The position numbers were made by a program, and so were the translations under genes. The notes under the pieces are model-generated. The model was given only the letters and a program-made list of their open reading frames with translations. It was not told the DNA's origin and made no database searches. DNA of 64,000 nt from JABDBE01 sp049585795 (GTDB lineage: Bacteria > Acidobacteriota > Terriglobia > Terriglobales > Acidobacteriaceae): NCBI GenBank assembly GCA_049585795.1, contig JBAVAQ010000072.1, positions 1-64,000 on the forward strand, written 5' to 3'. This document shows positions 41,297 to 51,264 of this stretch, piece after piece. Position 1 is the first letter of the stretch. The number at the start of each line of letters is the position of its first letter.

Positions 41297-43804
41297 AATC
41301 TGATTCGCTTCCAGGGGCACTGACACTCCCGATTTATGCGGAAGGAGTCGGGGAGTGTAGTCGCTGGCCGACCGGCTCGCCGGAACCCTCGATGAATACA
41401 CGATGTAACCGCCCGAAGCATCCGGTTGCCGTGACCGGTCCATGTTTTGTCGAAAGGGCCCTCCACTAGCCGTTGCCTCGGCGAAGAGTTCAACGTCAGC
41501 CGAATTCGGATCGAGTTCCCCGAAGAAGACTTGAACCTCAAAAAGATGGTGCTCTCCATCGCGACGCGAGTTCACGACACCGAAATGCGCGCTGGACCAG
41601 TGCTGCACGATCGCCTTTGACCAGTCGGACGTTTCAATCCCAAGCTTGCTTTCGTTAGCGGCGCGCGCGCGATAAGCGACGGCCGCCGGCAAGTAGAATT
41701 CTTCGACATATTCGCGTACCGCACGATTGGATGAAAACCTGGGAGTCAACTGCACCATGCTGGCACGCATTTTCGCGACCCAAGCTGTCGGGATTCCTCG
41801 TTGGTCACGGGTGTAGAAAGCCGGAACCACTTCCTTTTCCAGAAGTTCGTACAAAGTGTTGGCTTCATGAGCGTCCCACTTCGCGTCATCGCCATGTTCC
41901 TGTCCATCCCCCATAGCCCAGCCCACTTCGGGGGAATAAGCCTCAGCCCACCAGCCGTCGAGTTCGGATAAATTTAAGCCGCCATTGACCAGAACCTTCA
42001 TGCCACTGGTACCGCAAGCTTCCCATGGCCGCCTCGGGGTGTTCAGCCACAGATCCGCCCCTTGGACCAAATGAGAAGTAAGCAGCAGGTCGTAATCGCT
42101 AAGGAAGGCCACATTCAGACGAACCTCGGAACGGGCGATGAAGTCACTCCATTGCTTGATCATTGCCTGTCCCGCCTGATCCTGCGGGTGTGCTTTGCCA
42201 GCAAGGATAAGCTGCACCGGACGTTGGCGGTTGGTAAGAATGCGGACCAGCCGCTCGGGGTCACGAAGCAGGAGATTAGGACGTTTATAGGTTGCGAATC
42301 TGCGAGCGAAACCAATCGTCAACCAATTTGGATCGAAGATGGATTCGGCCTCGGCAATCTCCTGTGCGGATGCGCCCTGGTGCAGACGCTGTCGTGACAA
42401 ACGCTTGCGCGCATACTCGACGAGAGACTGACAGGCTTTCGTACGCAGTTCCCAGAGTTGCTCATCACTTGCACTCGTTACGCACCCGGCACTTTCCAAG
42501 GTTCCTCGCCAACGGTCGGCGCCACAGGTATTGGTCCACAGTGCGTCCGCTTCCGCTGAATCCCATGTTGGAACATGAATACCATTGGTCACGTGGCTCA
42601 CCGGTACCTCTACCTCAGGCCACCGCGGGAAAAGCGGCTGGAAGATTCTCCTGCTGACCTTGCCATGAAGCTGGCTTACTCCGTTGACAGCACCACTCCC
42701 GTGGACGGCAAGGTAGGCCATGTTGAACGGTTCAGAAGAATCGAATCGATTTCTTCTTCCTAAAGCCATAAGCTCTTCGAATCCGATTCTTAGTTCGTGC
42801 TCAGCATATTTTTCGAGATATTGCTTCATTAATCCCGGCGAAAATCGGTCAAATCCGGCTTCGACCGGGGTGTGAGTAGTGAACAGATTTCCGGCCCGCG
42901 TCACCGTCAGCGCGACGTCGAAGGGCTGATCGTGCTCTTGCATATAGCTGAAAGCTCTCTCCAATACGGCAAAGGCAGCGTGCCCCTCGTTCAGGTGGCA
43001 AAGTTCTGGGCAAAACCCAAGAGCGGACAAGACTCTCCAGCCAGCCATGCCCAAAACCATTTCCTGCAGCAGCCGTACCTCGGGTCCTCCGCCATACAAT
43101 TCGCTGGCGATCCCGCGATGAGTCGGCAGATTGGCAGAGTCGTTGGTGTCAAGTAAGTACAGCTTTGTTCTTCCCACCTGGGCTTGCCAGGTGCGCACCC
43201 AGAGAGTGGCCTCAGGGAGACGCAGTGGGATACGCAACCACTCGCCAGCCTTGTCGCGGAGAGGCGTGATGGGCAGTTGTCCGGGATCGTTGAAGGGATA
43301 AAGCGCTTGTTGGAAGCCGTTGCGATCGATTTCCTGGCGGAAATACCCCTGCTGATAAAGAAGCGAAATCCCGACTACGGGGACACCCAGATCACTTGCA
43401 GCCTTGAGTTGGTCTCCGGCCACGTTGCCGAGACCGCCGGAATAGATTGGAAGCGCTTCGCTCAGCATGAATTCCATGCTGAAGTAGGCAACCTGAGTGA
43501 GGGTTGCGCGCGGATGCGTTGTCTGAAACCAGGCCGACGCACTTTCGCGCTCGAGCTTGCGGAGAGCAGTTTGCTCCACTTGCTTGCGGAAGGCAGGATC
43601 AGCGCACGCATCGCGAATGGTTTGCCGGGAAACAGTCTGCAGAACGACCCAGGGATTTTGCGTCAGCTCCCAGAGGTCTTCGTCGAGTCGCCTCCAAAGC
43701 TCATCCGTCGAATGGTTCCAAGACCAGCGCAAGTCCAGCGCAAGTTCGGTGAGGGCCGGCAGAACAGAGTCCGCTTCGAGATTTCCCGTCGTCCGATCAG
43801 CCAT
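41282..43804 (-). CDS. glgP: Alpha-glucan (glycogen) phosphorylase
   Basis: 840 residues. Degrades alpha-1,4-glucan to glucose-1-phosphate with PLP as cofactor. Visible: N-terminal ALTELALDLRWSWNHSTDEL of the short bacterial/archaeal class, VAYFSMEFMLSEALPIYSGGLG, ELCHLNEGHAAFAVLE, VTNGIHVPTW, IGFARRFATYKRPNLLL and the PLP-lysine segment EACGTSGMKVLVNGGLNLSE. The C-terminal 150 residues form the extra beta-rich tail seen in this class. It stands alone on the minus strand; the lactate genes to its right point the same way but are 291 nt off. Confidence 0.96.
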   Translation of the reverse strand: MADRTTGNLEADSVLPALTELALDLRWSWNHSTDELWRRLDEDLWELTQNPWVVLQTVSRQTIRDACADPAFRKQVEQTALRKLERESASAWFQTTHPRATLTQVAYFSMEFMLSEALPIYSGGLGNVAGDQLKAASDLGVPVVGISLLYQQGYFRQEIDRNGFQQALYPFNDPGQLPITPLRDKAGEWLRIPLRLPEATLWVRTWQAQVGRTKLYLLDTNDSANLPTHRGIASELYGGGPEVRLLQEMVLGMAGWRVLSALGFCPELCHLNEGHAAFAVLERAFSYMQEHDQPFDVALTVTRAGNLFTTHTPVEAGFDRFSPGLMKQYLEKYAEHELRIGFEELMALGRRNRFDSSEPFNMAYLAVHGSGAVNGVSQLHGKVSRRIFQPLFPRWPEVEVPVSHVTNGIHVPTWDSAEADALWTNTCGADRWRGTLESAGCVTSASDEQLWELRTKACQSLVEYARKRLSRQRLHQGASAQEIAEAESIFDPNWLTIGFARRFATYKRPNLLLRDPERLVRILTNRQRPVQLILAGKAHPQDQAGQAMIKQWSDFIARSEVRLNVAFLSDYDLLLTSHLVQGADLWLNTPRRPWEACGTSGMKVLVNGGLNLSELDGWWAEAYSPEVGWAMGDGQEHGDDAKWDAHEANTLYELLEKEVVPAFYTRDQRGIPTAWVAKMRASMVQLTPRFSSNRAVREYVEEFYLPAAVAYRARAANESKLGIETSDWSKAIVQHWSSAHFGVVNSRRDGEHHLFEVQVFFGELDPNSADVELFAEATASGGPFRQNMDRSRQPDASGGYIVYSSRVPASRSASDYTPRLLPHKSGVSVPLEANQILWQR

Positions 43805-44095
43805 TTGATTTCCAAACAGGCAGCCCGCTCAGGCGGCAGCTTGGCTCGTATCCCGACCTTCGCGGCAACCCGGTCTCTGATTCTGTCGCTGTCAGTTGTT
43901 TCCCCGACTTGTCTGTCATTTTCATTGATCACTCTGACTGCGGTCCTTTCTGTTCGATAGCTCACACGACCATTTTGATGCGGACGTTCCGCAAAAGGAA
44001 CGTCGAGATCGTCCTTTTTTTTGTCGCCCGAGAACGTTCGGCGGGAGCGACAAGAGGAACCGTCCTCTTCGTAGCACCGCTAACCGAGTTCGCTT

Positions 44096-45865
44096 TCACT
44101 TCACAAACATCAATCCATGCGGCACAGCGGAGCGGAACACGTACGCATACAACATGACAATGACTCCGACGATGGCACCCAGAGCAACCGAGTGCCACAC
44201 TACAAAACGAAAAATAATTCCCTCGTTGCCGACTTGCTCGGTAGCAGCCGTGGCAATCGTAATGGATTGCGCGTCGACCATCTTGCCCATGACTCCCCCG
44301 GCGCTGTTGGCGGCGCACATAAGAATCGGATCGATGCCGAGTTGCTGCGATGTAATTCGCTGCAAGCTTCCGAAAAGCGCGTTCGAAGCCGTGTCGCTGC
44401 CGGTGAGCGCGACCCCGAGCCAGCCGAGGAATGTACCAAAGAACGGGTAGAGCCAACCCGTGCGGGTAAAGGCGAGGCCCAGCACGGCGTCGAGGCCCGA
44501 ATACCGCGTGACAAAGCCCAGACCCAACATAAACGAGATTGCGATCATGGCAAGTCGCATACGCACCAGCGTGCGCCAAAAGACTTTCATGAGTTGAACC
44601 GGACTCATCCCTAGCAGCAGTCCGGAGACGATGGCAGCGAAGAAACAGCCCGTCCCGGTTGCCGACAGCCAGTTGAAGTCGTATCTCGCCGGTTCGGCAG
44701 TCGGCTTAGTCACGACTGGCGCAGCGCGATAAACAGCGTTGTGCAAGTGAGGCACATCCCAGCCGGGCGGACCCGGACGAGGTTTGCCATCCGCGAGCAC
44801 AACCCGAAACGCCGGCGTAGTCGCCCGATTCATGGCCAGTTTGATTGAGGGAAGCCCCCACAGAAGCACAAAGACGGACAAAATCGCAAAGGGCATCCAC
44901 GCTCGTAAGAGCTGGCCAGCTGTATAGGAGCGTGGGTTTAAATAACCATCGAACTCCTTGGCCGACCACTCTCCGCCAAACTGATCGTCGATCTCCGCGG
45001 TGGGCGGCGGCAGCGGGCTCGCAGCTTTGTCGTAATCGAAGCGCCAGATTCTTTTCGGCTTCCAGAAGCGAAGGAAGATTACTACCGCGACAATCGAGAC
45101 CACGCCGCCCATAATGTCCACGAGATTGCTATCGACGTAATTCGACCAGAAGAACTGGGTCAGCGAAAAAGAAAACCCGACAACGAGAATGGCAGGCAAG
45201 ACTTCAAAAGTTTCCTGCCAGCCCACCATGGTCCGGACTAGCCAGAACGGAACCAGGACGGCCGTGAAAGGAAGGATGCGGCCAATCATGGCGCTAAGAT
45301 CGGATTCTGGAAGAGCGGTGACGGCAGCGAGGGCGTGAACAGGCGTTCCGATTGCGCCCCAGGCTACCGGCGCGGTGTTGGCAATTAAATTCAGGGCAGC
45401 GGCATGAAATGGCCTGAACCCAAGCCCAATCATGAAAGCTCCAGCAATCGCCACCGGCGCACCAAAACCTGCTGCTCCCTCTATGAAGGCTCCAAAGCAG
45501 AAAGCTACTAACAATACCTGCAAGCGGCGGTCGGGGGTGATTCCGGCGATCGACTCCTTCATGATTTCAAACTGCCCGGTCTCGACCGCGATGTCGTACA
45601 AGTAAACAGCCGCAAGAACGATCCAGGCAATCTTGAGTAGGCCGAAGGCTACACCGTAGCCGAAACTCATCGCGGCCAGGATCGGTGGCATCTTGAAGAA
45701 GAGAATCGCAACGGACATCGCCGTCAGCGCGCCCGCGATGGCGCACCAGTGTGGCTTGACTTTGAGGCCGGCCAGAAGGCCAAAAAGTACGATGATCGGC
45801 AGCCCCGCCACCAGCGTCGACAGCCACCAATGACCGAACGGATCGTACGTTTGAGTCCAATGCAT
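44096..45865 (-). CDS. lctP: L-lactate permease (LctP family)
   Basis: 589 residues with 12 or more membrane helices. Lactate/H+ symporter of the cytoplasmic membrane. Family motifs include LVAFCFGAFIEGAAGFGAPV, NLIANTAPVAWGAIGTPVHA and GWLGVALTGSDTASNALFGS, followed by ANSAGGVMGKMVDAQSI. A hydrophilic loop of about 110 residues (LPPPTAEIDDQFGGEW ... KPTAEPARYDF) splits the two halves, longer than in E. coli LldP. Transcribed just after the lactate dehydrogenase gene, so uptake and oxidation of lactate are probably one operon. Confidence 0.95.
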   Translation of the reverse strand: MHWTQTYDPFGHWWLSTLVAGLPIIVLFGLLAGLKVKPHWCAIAGALTAMSVAILFFKMPPILAAMSFGYGVAFGLLKIAWIVLAAVYLYDIAVETGQFEIMKESIAGITPDRRLQVLLVAFCFGAFIEGAAGFGAPVAIAGAFMIGLGFRPFHAAALNLIANTAPVAWGAIGTPVHALAAVTALPESDLSAMIGRILPFTAVLVPFWLVRTMVGWQETFEVLPAILVVGFSFSLTQFFWSNYVDSNLVDIMGGVVSIVAVVIFLRFWKPKRIWRFDYDKAASPLPPPTAEIDDQFGGEWSAKEFDGYLNPRSYTAGQLLRAWMPFAILSVFVLLWGLPSIKLAMNRATTPAFRVVLADGKPRPGPPGWDVPHLHNAVYRAAPVVTKPTAEPARYDFNWLSATGTGCFFAAIVSGLLLGMSPVQLMKVFWRTLVRMRLAMIAISFMLGLGFVTRYSGLDAVLGLAFTRTGWLYPFFGTFLGWLGVALTGSDTASNALFGSLQRITSQQLGIDPILMCAANSAGGVMGKMVDAQSITIATAATEQVGNEGIIFRFVVWHSVALGAIVGVIVMLYAYVFRSAVPHGLMFVK

Positions 45866-45953
45866 GACTTGCTCCCGTTGAAGAGAGTTCAGTGCCTGAT
45901 AGAATTGTGAAACTGGCCGGAGAATACTGGCACAGCTTCTTTACCGACAAAAA

Positions 45954-47144
45954 TCAACTCCACTCCCAGCTCTTCGGAACATTCACGTACGAACGATCAA
46001 GGGCGGTAACGGACGGGCAACCCAAGAGCCTGAGAGTACGCTCCACGTCGGTTCGCAAGATCTCAATCGCTCGAACCACGCCGGCTTCACCCGCCGCGGC
46101 GAGACCATAAGCGTAGGCACGACCACACAAGACCGCGCGTGCGCCAAGGCAGAGGGCTTTGATCACGTCTGTACCGCGCCGAATGCCGCCGTCCATCAGT
46201 ACTTCAACTCGACCGTTGACTGCCTTTACAACTTCAGGCAGGGCTCTCAACGAAGCCGGAACACAATCGAGTTGTCGGCCACCATGATTCGAAACCACCA
46301 CGGCTGCCGCGCCCTCGTCGACAGCCCGTCGCGCGTCTTCGTCCGTCAGCACCCCCTTGACCACGATCGGTCCGCGCCAGCGCTCACGGATCCAACCTAA
46401 GTCTTTCCAGGTGACGGCGGCCCTGGCTAAGGCTGCGTTGATGTCGACCAGCTTCATTGGCCCCTCGCCGGGGATGATGACATTCGGAAGTCCAGGCAGT
46501 CCGCCATCACGCAAGTAACTGATTAGCCATCCGGGATGGCTTAACAATTCTGGGATGTAGGGAATTTTCTCCAGCACGCTACCGCTGATCAGTTCTTTCA
46601 TGCCGTTGCGATAGTCCCTTTCGCGCATACCGGAGACTGGCGTATCGATCGTGACCACTAAGGCGGAGAATCCCGCGGCCCGGGCTCTCTCGATCGCAGC
46701 CTCGGCTGCGCCGCGGCCACCCATCAGATAGAGCTGGTAGAAGACCGGGCCACTTGAACCTGCTTTCACATCTTCCAGCTTGTGTCCGGAAATCGTGGAC
46801 AGAATATAGGCAGTACCTGCGGCGCCAGCTGCCCTTGCCGCCGCGACTTCGCCGCCGGGATGCATCAGACGGCTATATCCCACCGGAGCGAGCAAGAACG
46901 GGAGAGACAGATCAAAACCCAGAACCCGCGTACACAATTCACAACTCTGGGGCACGACGGCGTGGCGCGGGCGGAAAGTTATGTCCTCAAAGGCGCGGCA
47001 GTTCTCGCGCAGTGTGACCTCGCCTTCGGCGGCGCCGTCCAGATAATCGAAAACCGCTTTGGGCAAGCGCCGGCGCGCGATGGGCCGAAAATCCTCTATG
47101 CTCACCACGCGGGGGGACGCGACTGAGCGGGATGATGTGGTCAT
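45954..47144 (-). CDS. lldD: FMN-dependent alpha-hydroxy-acid (L-lactate) dehydrogenase
   Basis: 396 residues. Oxidises L-lactate to pyruvate with FMN, feeding electrons to the quinone pool or another acceptor. Shows PFLLAPVGYSRLMHPGGEVA (FMN strand), QLYLMGGRGAAEAAIERA, TIDTPVSGMRERDYRNG, the FMN-phosphate lysine in GPIVVKGVL and the catalytic SNHGGRQLDCVPASLRAL with His and Arg. Among alpha-hydroxy-acid oxidases glycolate or mandelate substrates are possible, but the lactate permease 88 nt downstream makes lactate the best guess. There is only a weak ribosome site. Confidence 0.92.
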   Translation of the reverse strand: MTTSSRSVASPRVVSIEDFRPIARRRLPKAVFDYLDGAAEGEVTLRENCRAFEDITFRPRHAVVPQSCELCTRVLGFDLSLPFLLAPVGYSRLMHPGGEVAAARAAGAAGTAYILSTISGHKLEDVKAGSSGPVFYQLYLMGGRGAAEAAIERARAAGFSALVVTIDTPVSGMRERDYRNGMKELISGSVLEKIPYIPELLSHPGWLISYLRDGGLPGLPNVIIPGEGPMKLVDINAALARAAVTWKDLGWIRERWRGPIVVKGVLTDEDARRAVDEGAAAVVVSNHGGRQLDCVPASLRALPEVVKAVNGRVEVLMDGGIRRGTDVIKALCLGARAVLCGRAYAYGLAAAGEAGVVRAIEILRTDVERTLRLLGCPSVTALDRSYVNVPKSWEWS

Positions 47145-47230
47145 CAGCGATTCCAGTTATCTGCGATTTCTGAAAACAGAAAGCTATGGTACCACTGGGA
47201 AATAAAAAAAGAAGAGAAGCCCTCAACGGC

Positions 47231-47524
47231 TTAAATATCGATCCGCTTGTCTGTGTGGCGCTTCAAATACCAGCACGGGCTGTAGCCAAAATGAGGAAAC
47301 AGCGAGCGAACGCACACTTGGTTGTCCGGCGGGGCGTAATCGTACTCCGTTCTGCCATTCTTTTCGTGAATCGCATAATAGGGCTGGACGGTGACGGTAG
47401 AAAACGGATCGCGCCCGTTGGGAATCTTGAAACGGACCACAAGATAGTCGATGGCGTAGGTGAGTGTCGCCAACAAAACAGCTACGCCAACTACGCGGAG
47501 GAGGATGCGTTTCAATTGTTCCAT
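47231..47524 (-). CDS. Small membrane-anchored protein, unknown
   Basis: 97 residues: one N-terminal helix (ILLRVVGVAVLLATLTYAIDYLV), then an outside domain starting VRFKIPNGRDPFSTVTVQPY with YDYAPPDNQVCVRSLFPHFG and CWYLKRHTDKRIDI. The two Cys (C72 and C84) could form a disulfide. Strong conservation-like density of aromatic residues suggests a real gene; the pattern is one I associate with acidobacterial hypotheticals. It lies between metH and the lactate genes, all on the minus strand, with gaps of 66 and 86 nt. Confidence 0.75.
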   Translation of the reverse strand: MEQLKRILLRVVGVAVLLATLTYAIDYLVVRFKIPNGRDPFSTVTVQPYYAIHEKNGRTEYDYAPPDNQVCVRSLFPHFGYSPCWYLKRHTDKRIDI

Positions 47525-47590
47525 TCCAGACTGGCTTGGTGATCTGGTTTTGTTCCTGCCGGAATCCGTGTAAATCCGCAGCGAAATTTC

Positions 47591-50500
47591 CTACACCACG
47601 AAATACTTCGCTTGAGGATGATGCACCACGATGGCCGAGGTCGATTGCTCCGGCTCCAGCAGAAATCCGGTCGTCAGCTTTACGCCAACATTCTCTTCAG
47701 GATGCAGCAGGACAAACAGCTTGGTCTGATCTTCCAGGTTGGGGCACGCCGGATAGCCAAACGAATAACGCGAGCCTTCATATTTCTGGTGGAATAGATC
47801 GCGAATGTGAGGCGAGTCTTCGCCAGCAATGCCCAGTTCCTCGCGCATCTTCTTGTGCAGATATTCCGCCAGGGCCTCAGCCGTTTCCACGCTGAGCCCG
47901 TGAAGATACAGATAGCGCGTGTATTCGCCGCCCTCGAACAAGCGCTGGGTTTCTTCCGATGCTTTCGATCCGATGGTCACCAGAGACAGGCCGAGCACAT
48001 CCATCTTTCCCGAACTTTTGGGGGCAAAGAAGTCGGAAATGCAAAGCCTGCGGCCTTCCCGCTGCCGCGGGAAAGTGAACCGCAATGACTCGTGCGGCGC
48101 GGGCGCCCCCGCTCGCGTCTCTTCGTAGACGATCAAATCGTTGCCCTCGGCCTGAGCAGGAAAATATCCGTACACCACCTTAGGCTCGAAAATTCCGCTG
48201 GCAATAATCTCTTCCTGCAACTGCATTTTGATCGGACGATATTTCTGTTCCACCAGCCGTGCATAGTCTTCCTGCGATGCGGTCTTCAATTGCCACTGAT
48301 TCTTGAACAGTGCGGTATCGTTGATGTACTGAAAAACTTCGCGTAGATCAAAATCCTTCCTCACTCGCACACCCCAAAACGGTGGAGTGGGAATATTGGG
48401 GGCATCGCTAACCACCGCGCTCCGCTCAGCGAAAACCGGGCCGGATTCTTCATCCACTGCGGAGGCCTTCGCGTACTCCTTTACCGTGCGGCCCTCTTGC
48501 AAGCGAGCTTGCTTCTTCCCGTTCGCCGTGGCCAAGTCTTCCATGATGTGCAGGCCGGCAAAGGCGTCATCGGCGTAGAAGACGGCATTCGAATATTCGC
48601 GCCGCAGGTCATCTTCGACATACTTCCTGGTTAGAGCCGCGCCGCCGCAGATCACAGGAAATTCCAGCTTCTGCCGTTCCAGATCCTGAATGACGTACTT
48701 CATCTCCAGCGTAGATTTGACCAGCAGCCCGCTGAGCCCGATGGCGTCAGCCTTGTGATCCTGCGCAGACTTGATAATCGCATCGCCCGGCTGCTTGATG
48801 CCAAGATTGACCACCTTGAACCCGTTATTGGTGAGAATAATGTCGACTAGATTTTTTCCAATGTCGTGAACATCACCCTTCACGGTCGCCAGGACGATGG
48901 TTCCCTTCTGCTGCGAGCCCGCCTTCTTCTCCATCTTCGGCTCGAGGTATGCAACTGCCTGCTTCATCACTCCGGCCGAATCGAGCACTGAGGGTAATTG
49001 CATCTTGCGCGCGCCGAACAATTCGCCGACTGTGCGCATTCCGTCCAGCAGCACGGTGTTGATCAACTCCAGCGGGGTGTATTCATGCAACGCATCTTCC
49101 AGAAGGTCTTCGAGAGTTTTCTTGTGAGCCCCGTCGCCCACCGCTTTTTCGCCATTGATGATGGCAAACTTCAACTTGTCGTCGACTGAGAGTGTTTCCA
49201 CGTGCGCCGTGGTCGATGACTGCATCTTCCCCTTAGTGCCGGCAAAATGCTGCATGTATTTCTGCAGCGGGTCGCCATCCGAGCGGTCCTGGTAGATCAG
49301 CTTGCGCGCAAGCTCAACCTCCTCATGAGGAATCTTGTATAACGGATAGATTTTGACGTAGTTGATGATGGCCATATCGAGGCCATAATCCACCGCTTCG
49401 TGCATGAAAACCGAATTCAACACTCGCCGTGGGTAAGCATCCAGCCCAAACGAAATGTTGCTGACCCCGAGAATCGTTTTCACATCGGGCAGCTCTTGTT
49501 TGATCCGCTTGATCGCGTTCAGGGTCTCGATTCCTGCCGAGCGATATTCTTCCTGGCCGGTCGAAATCGGCAGGGTGAGCGCGTCGAAAATAATGTCCAC
49601 GGGACGAATGCCGTATTTCGTCGTTGCCAACTCATAAATGCGCTTGGCAATCGCCGCCTTCTTTTCTGCGGTGAGCGCCATGCCATCTTCATCAATCGTC
49701 AGTGCAATCACCGCCGCACCATAGCGCTTTGCCATAGGCAAGACTTTTGAAGTGCGCTTCTCGCCATCCTCCAGATTGATCGAGTTAATGATGGCCTTCC
49801 CAGGAATGCGTTTGAGCGCCTCTTCGACGACATCGGCTTCGGTGGAATCGACGAGAATGGGCGCGGGCACGCGCGTCGCGACTTTCTCCAGAATCGAGGT
49901 GATGTACCCCTTCTCATCCTCGCCCACGATGGCGCAGCACAGGTCGAGCATGTGCGAGCCTTCGTTCACCAGCTTCTTCGCGAGCGCGAGAATATCGTCG
50001 TACTTTTTGCCGCGCACCAGGTTGCGGAAATGCTCAACCCGGGTCGTGGTATTCATCTCTTCAGCGACGACCAGCGGTTTGGGATCGAGATCGAAAGGAA
50101 CCGAGGTGTAGGCGCTCGAGGCAGCCGCAGTCGGTTTCACCTCGCGCTTTGCCGGTTCACTGCCGGAAACGGCGTCCACCACGGCTTTCAGATGTTCGGG
50201 CGTCGTCCCGCAGCAACCGCCCACGACACGGACCCCGTAGTCCTGAACGAAATGCTTGTGATATTTCGCCAATTCTGCAGGCGTCAGCTTGTAGACAGCA
50301 TGTCCCCCCTCATTCTGCGGAAGTCCAGCGTTGGGCAGCACGGAAACACACTTGGTCGAGTTTGCGCCCAGGAAACGCACCGCATCGTTCATCTCCACTG
50401 GTCCGGTCGCACAGTTGAGGCCGATGATGTCTACGTCGAACGGCTCCAGTGCGGTCAGCGCCGCGCCGATTTCCGTGCCCAAGAGCATGGTGCCGCTTTC

Positions 50501-51076
50501 CTGAAGTGTGACTTGGACCTGGACAGGCAGCCGCTTTCCAGTTCTCTCCATCGCTTCGATCGCCCCGATCACCGCGATTTTTGCTTGCAGAAGATCTTGA
50601 GCGGTTTCGATCAGAAGAATGTCGACTCCACCCTCGATCAGCGCAAGAGCTTGCTCGATATAGGTGGCCACCATGTCATCGAATTTGATGTGACCGAGCG
50701 AAGGTAACTTTGTGGTTGGACCAATCGATCCCGCGACGAACCGGGGCTTGCTTTTCGTGGAGAATTGCTGGGCGACTTCCCTGGCGATCTTGACCGCCGC
50801 GAGATTGATCTCCGCGACTCGGTCAGCAAGACCAAATTCGCCCAGCACGATGCTGGTGCCGCCGAAGGTGTTGGTCTCAACCACGTCACAACCCACGCCA
50901 AAAAAGTCGCCGTGGATATCACGAATAATGTCAGGCCGGCTGAGCACCAGCACTTCGCTGCAATTTTCCTTGCCCCAGTAGTCATCGAGTGTGGGATTGC
51001 GCTTCTGGATGTTCGTGCCCATCGCGCCGTCGTAGATGACGACGCGCTCGCGAACGGTTTGGAGAAAGTCAGACAT
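47591..51076 (-). CDS. metH: Cobalamin-dependent methionine synthase MetH
   Basis: 1161 residues with the full five-module order. The homocysteine domain (1-300) has zinc cysteines C222 in GLNCATGP and C288/C289 in GGCCGTTPEH. The methyltetrahydrofolate domain (about 325-600) has ILVDSTEADVVEEALKRIPG. The cap helices span about 635-720. The B12 domain has D735-V-H737-D-I-G740 as the lower axial ligand loop. The reactivation domain (about 890-1161) has VYGYFPAQAEGNDLIVY and GYPACPNLEDQTKLF. It remethylates homocysteine to methionine. No Shine-Dalgarno site is visible and no cobalamin or SAM riboswitch was found upstream; instead the leader contains GTCTTTGGT-type short repeats. Confidence 0.97.
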   Translation of the reverse strand: MSDFLQTVRERVVIYDGAMGTNIQKRNPTLDDYWGKENCSEVLVLSRPDIIRDIHGDFFGVGCDVVETNTFGGTSIVLGEFGLADRVAEINLAAVKIAREVAQQFSTKSKPRFVAGSIGPTTKLPSLGHIKFDDMVATYIEQALALIEGGVDILLIETAQDLLQAKIAVIGAIEAMERTGKRLPVQVQVTLQESGTMLLGTEIGAALTALEPFDVDIIGLNCATGPVEMNDAVRFLGANSTKCVSVLPNAGLPQNEGGHAVYKLTPAELAKYHKHFVQDYGVRVVGGCCGTTPEHLKAVVDAVSGSEPAKREVKPTAAASSAYTSVPFDLDPKPLVVAEEMNTTTRVEHFRNLVRGKKYDDILALAKKLVNEGSHMLDLCCAIVGEDEKGYITSILEKVATRVPAPILVDSTEADVVEEALKRIPGKAIINSINLEDGEKRTSKVLPMAKRYGAAVIALTIDEDGMALTAEKKAAIAKRIYELATTKYGIRPVDIIFDALTLPISTGQEEYRSAGIETLNAIKRIKQELPDVKTILGVSNISFGLDAYPRRVLNSVFMHEAVDYGLDMAIINYVKIYPLYKIPHEEVELARKLIYQDRSDGDPLQKYMQHFAGTKGKMQSSTTAHVETLSVDDKLKFAIINGEKAVGDGAHKKTLEDLLEDALHEYTPLELINTVLLDGMRTVGELFGARKMQLPSVLDSAGVMKQAVAYLEPKMEKKAGSQQKGTIVLATVKGDVHDIGKNLVDIILTNNGFKVVNLGIKQPGDAIIKSAQDHKADAIGLSGLLVKSTLEMKYVIQDLERQKLEFPVICGGAALTRKYVEDDLRREYSNAVFYADDAFAGLHIMEDLATANGKKQARLQEGRTVKEYAKASAVDEESGPVFAERSAVVSDAPNIPTPPFWGVRVRKDFDLREVFQYINDTALFKNQWQLKTASQEDYARLVEQKYRPIKMQLQEEIIASGIFEPKVVYGYFPAQAEGNDLIVYEETRAGAPAPHESLRFTFPRQREGRRLCISDFFAPKSSGKMDVLGLSLVTIGSKASEETQRLFEGGEYTRYLYLHGLSVETAEALAEYLHKKMREELGIAGEDSPHIRDLFHQKYEGSRYSFGYPACPNLEDQTKLFVLLHPEENVGVKLTTGFLLEPEQSTSAIVVHHPQAKYFVV

Positions 51077-51083
51077 TGTTTAC

Positions 51084-51128
51084 GTCTTTGGTCTTTGGTC
51101 TTTGGTCGTTGGTCGTTAGTCGCTAGTC
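51084..51128. repeat. Short tandem GTCTTTGGT / GTCGTTGGT repeat
   Basis: Four or more imperfect copies of TTTGGTC or GTTGGTC, then GTTAGTCGCTAGTC, just before metH. Similar GGTCGTTAG/GATTAGTCG pieces occur at 28168-28195. Units of 6-10 nt without spacers, so not CRISPR. Confidence 0.55.
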
Positions 51129-51204
51129 AAGGGCCGGGACCTTGCCGGTCCGCCTACTAACTTTCCGCCTTTGGCCAACGGCCGACGACCATCCCTATAT
51201 ACAA

Positions 51205-51235
51205 ACGCCGGTCCTCGGTTTGGGGGGACCGGCGT
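51205..51235 (-). terminator. Terminator between nuoI and metH
   Basis: Perfect 10-bp stem ACGCCGGTCC/GGACCGGCGT with an 11-nt loop, 30 bases past the nuoI stop. On the minus strand it is followed by TTTGTATAT. Confidence 0.75.
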
Positions 51236-51264
51236 CATCCATCCTTCAGACAAGAACTGAAAAA

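Noticed and set aside
43983..44022. Hairpin GACGTTCC/GGAACGTC followed by eight T on the plus strand near lctP
   Set aside because: It looks like a terminator for plus-strand transcription, but no plus-strand gene precedes it; on the minus strand, where the genes lie, the T-run is on the wrong side.
51084..51128. Tandem GTCTTTGGT repeats considered as a CRISPR array or riboswitch for metH
   Set aside because: Units are under 10 nt with no spacers, and no cobalamin or SAM aptamer pattern could be traced in the region.
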